DNA of 64,000 bases from Anomaloglossus baeobatrachus (Eukaryota > Chordata > Amphibia > Anura > Aromobatidae): NCBI RefSeq assembly GCF_048569485.1, contig NC_134364.1, positions 127,777,408 through 127,841,407 on the forward strand. Direction: 5' to 3'. The notes below the pieces were generated by a model. That model worked only from the letters and a program-made list of their open reading frames with translations, searched no databases and was not told the origin of the DNA. This document shows positions 63,971 through 64,000 of the stretch, in pieces (position 1 is the first letter of the stretch; every line of letters starts with the position of its first letter). The position numbers and the translations under genes are program-made.

Positions 63971-64000
63971 AAGGGTTAACAGTGCCTGTAACAATGCCAA

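Larger units (their letters stand above)
59620..64000 (+). mobile_element. hAT DNA transposon, decayed, runs off the window
   Basis: The left end is tagtgatgagcgaatgtatt at about 59622, a familiar hAT-type end in frog genomes (from memory). Downstream are a BED finger and a ZBED-like hAT transposase in several frames (61038-63970). A TTAA-flanked MITE (60050-60701) sits in the 5' non-coding part. The right TIR and target duplication are beyond base 64000, so the borders are incomplete. Confidence 0.75.

Overview
This is vertebrate nuclear DNA, most likely from an anuran amphibian with a large, repeat-rich genome. The evidence is one spliced vertebrate gene (the 3' end of a THEM4-like acyl-CoA thioesterase) followed by about 60 kb holding no other recognisable host gene. 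That stretch contains a Gmr1-type Ty3/gypsy element, Tc1, hAT and piggyBac transposons, an L2/CR1-type LINE, several MITEs and a dense series of minisatellites. The anuran assignment is an inference from remembered repeat families, not a database result.

Layout, left to right. 55-2114 (+): last four exons of the THEM4-like gene; two of its introns are largely tandem repeat. 2.3-5.4 kb: four more minisatellites, one of them grown inside a MITE. 6.0-9.5 kb: a LINE on the minus strand whose 3' UTR was split by a piggyBac element (TTAA on both sides) and also carries a 25-bp VNTR. 10.3-12.8 kb: 49-bp and 25-bp minisatellites. 12.9-16.8 kb: nested repeats, including a solo LTR with a 6-bp target duplication and a MITE inside it. 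18.3-21.4 kb: a fossil Ty3/gypsy element invaded by a broken Tc1 copy and a 20-bp VNTR. 22.8-23.5 kb: a second copy of the 4-kb MITE family. 25.2-26.5 kb: a 52-bp tandem repeat.

26.6-56.9 kb is the dominant feature: about 680 copies of a 33-bp satellite in higher-order repeats, split at 40.3 kb by a 7.9-kb LTR retrotransposon with near-identical LTRs and a GGAGT target duplication. The polyprotein order gag-PR-IN-RT-RNaseH, with integrase ahead of reverse transcriptase, marks the Gmr1 clade. Taking the element and one GGAGT out leaves a satellite with an exact 3,102-bp (94 x 33) higher-order period, so the insertion is younger than that duplication.

57.0-57.3 kb: a near-perfect 120-bp-arm foldback at the right edge of the satellite. 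58.0-59.6 kb: a Tc1-like transposon whose transposase has one in-frame stop. 59.6 kb to the window end: a decayed hAT transposon (BED finger plus hAT core) with a nested TTAA-flanked MITE; its right end lies outside the window.

Very long open frames across the satellites, including a 4,606-codon minus-strand frame, are explained by a stop-poor monomer whose length is divisible by three. They are not annotated as genes. The most unusual points are 16 identical tandem 5' splice sites and an AG-free 1.16-kb intron in the thioesterase gene, the strict 33-bp register of the satellite, and the dated retroelement insertion inside it.
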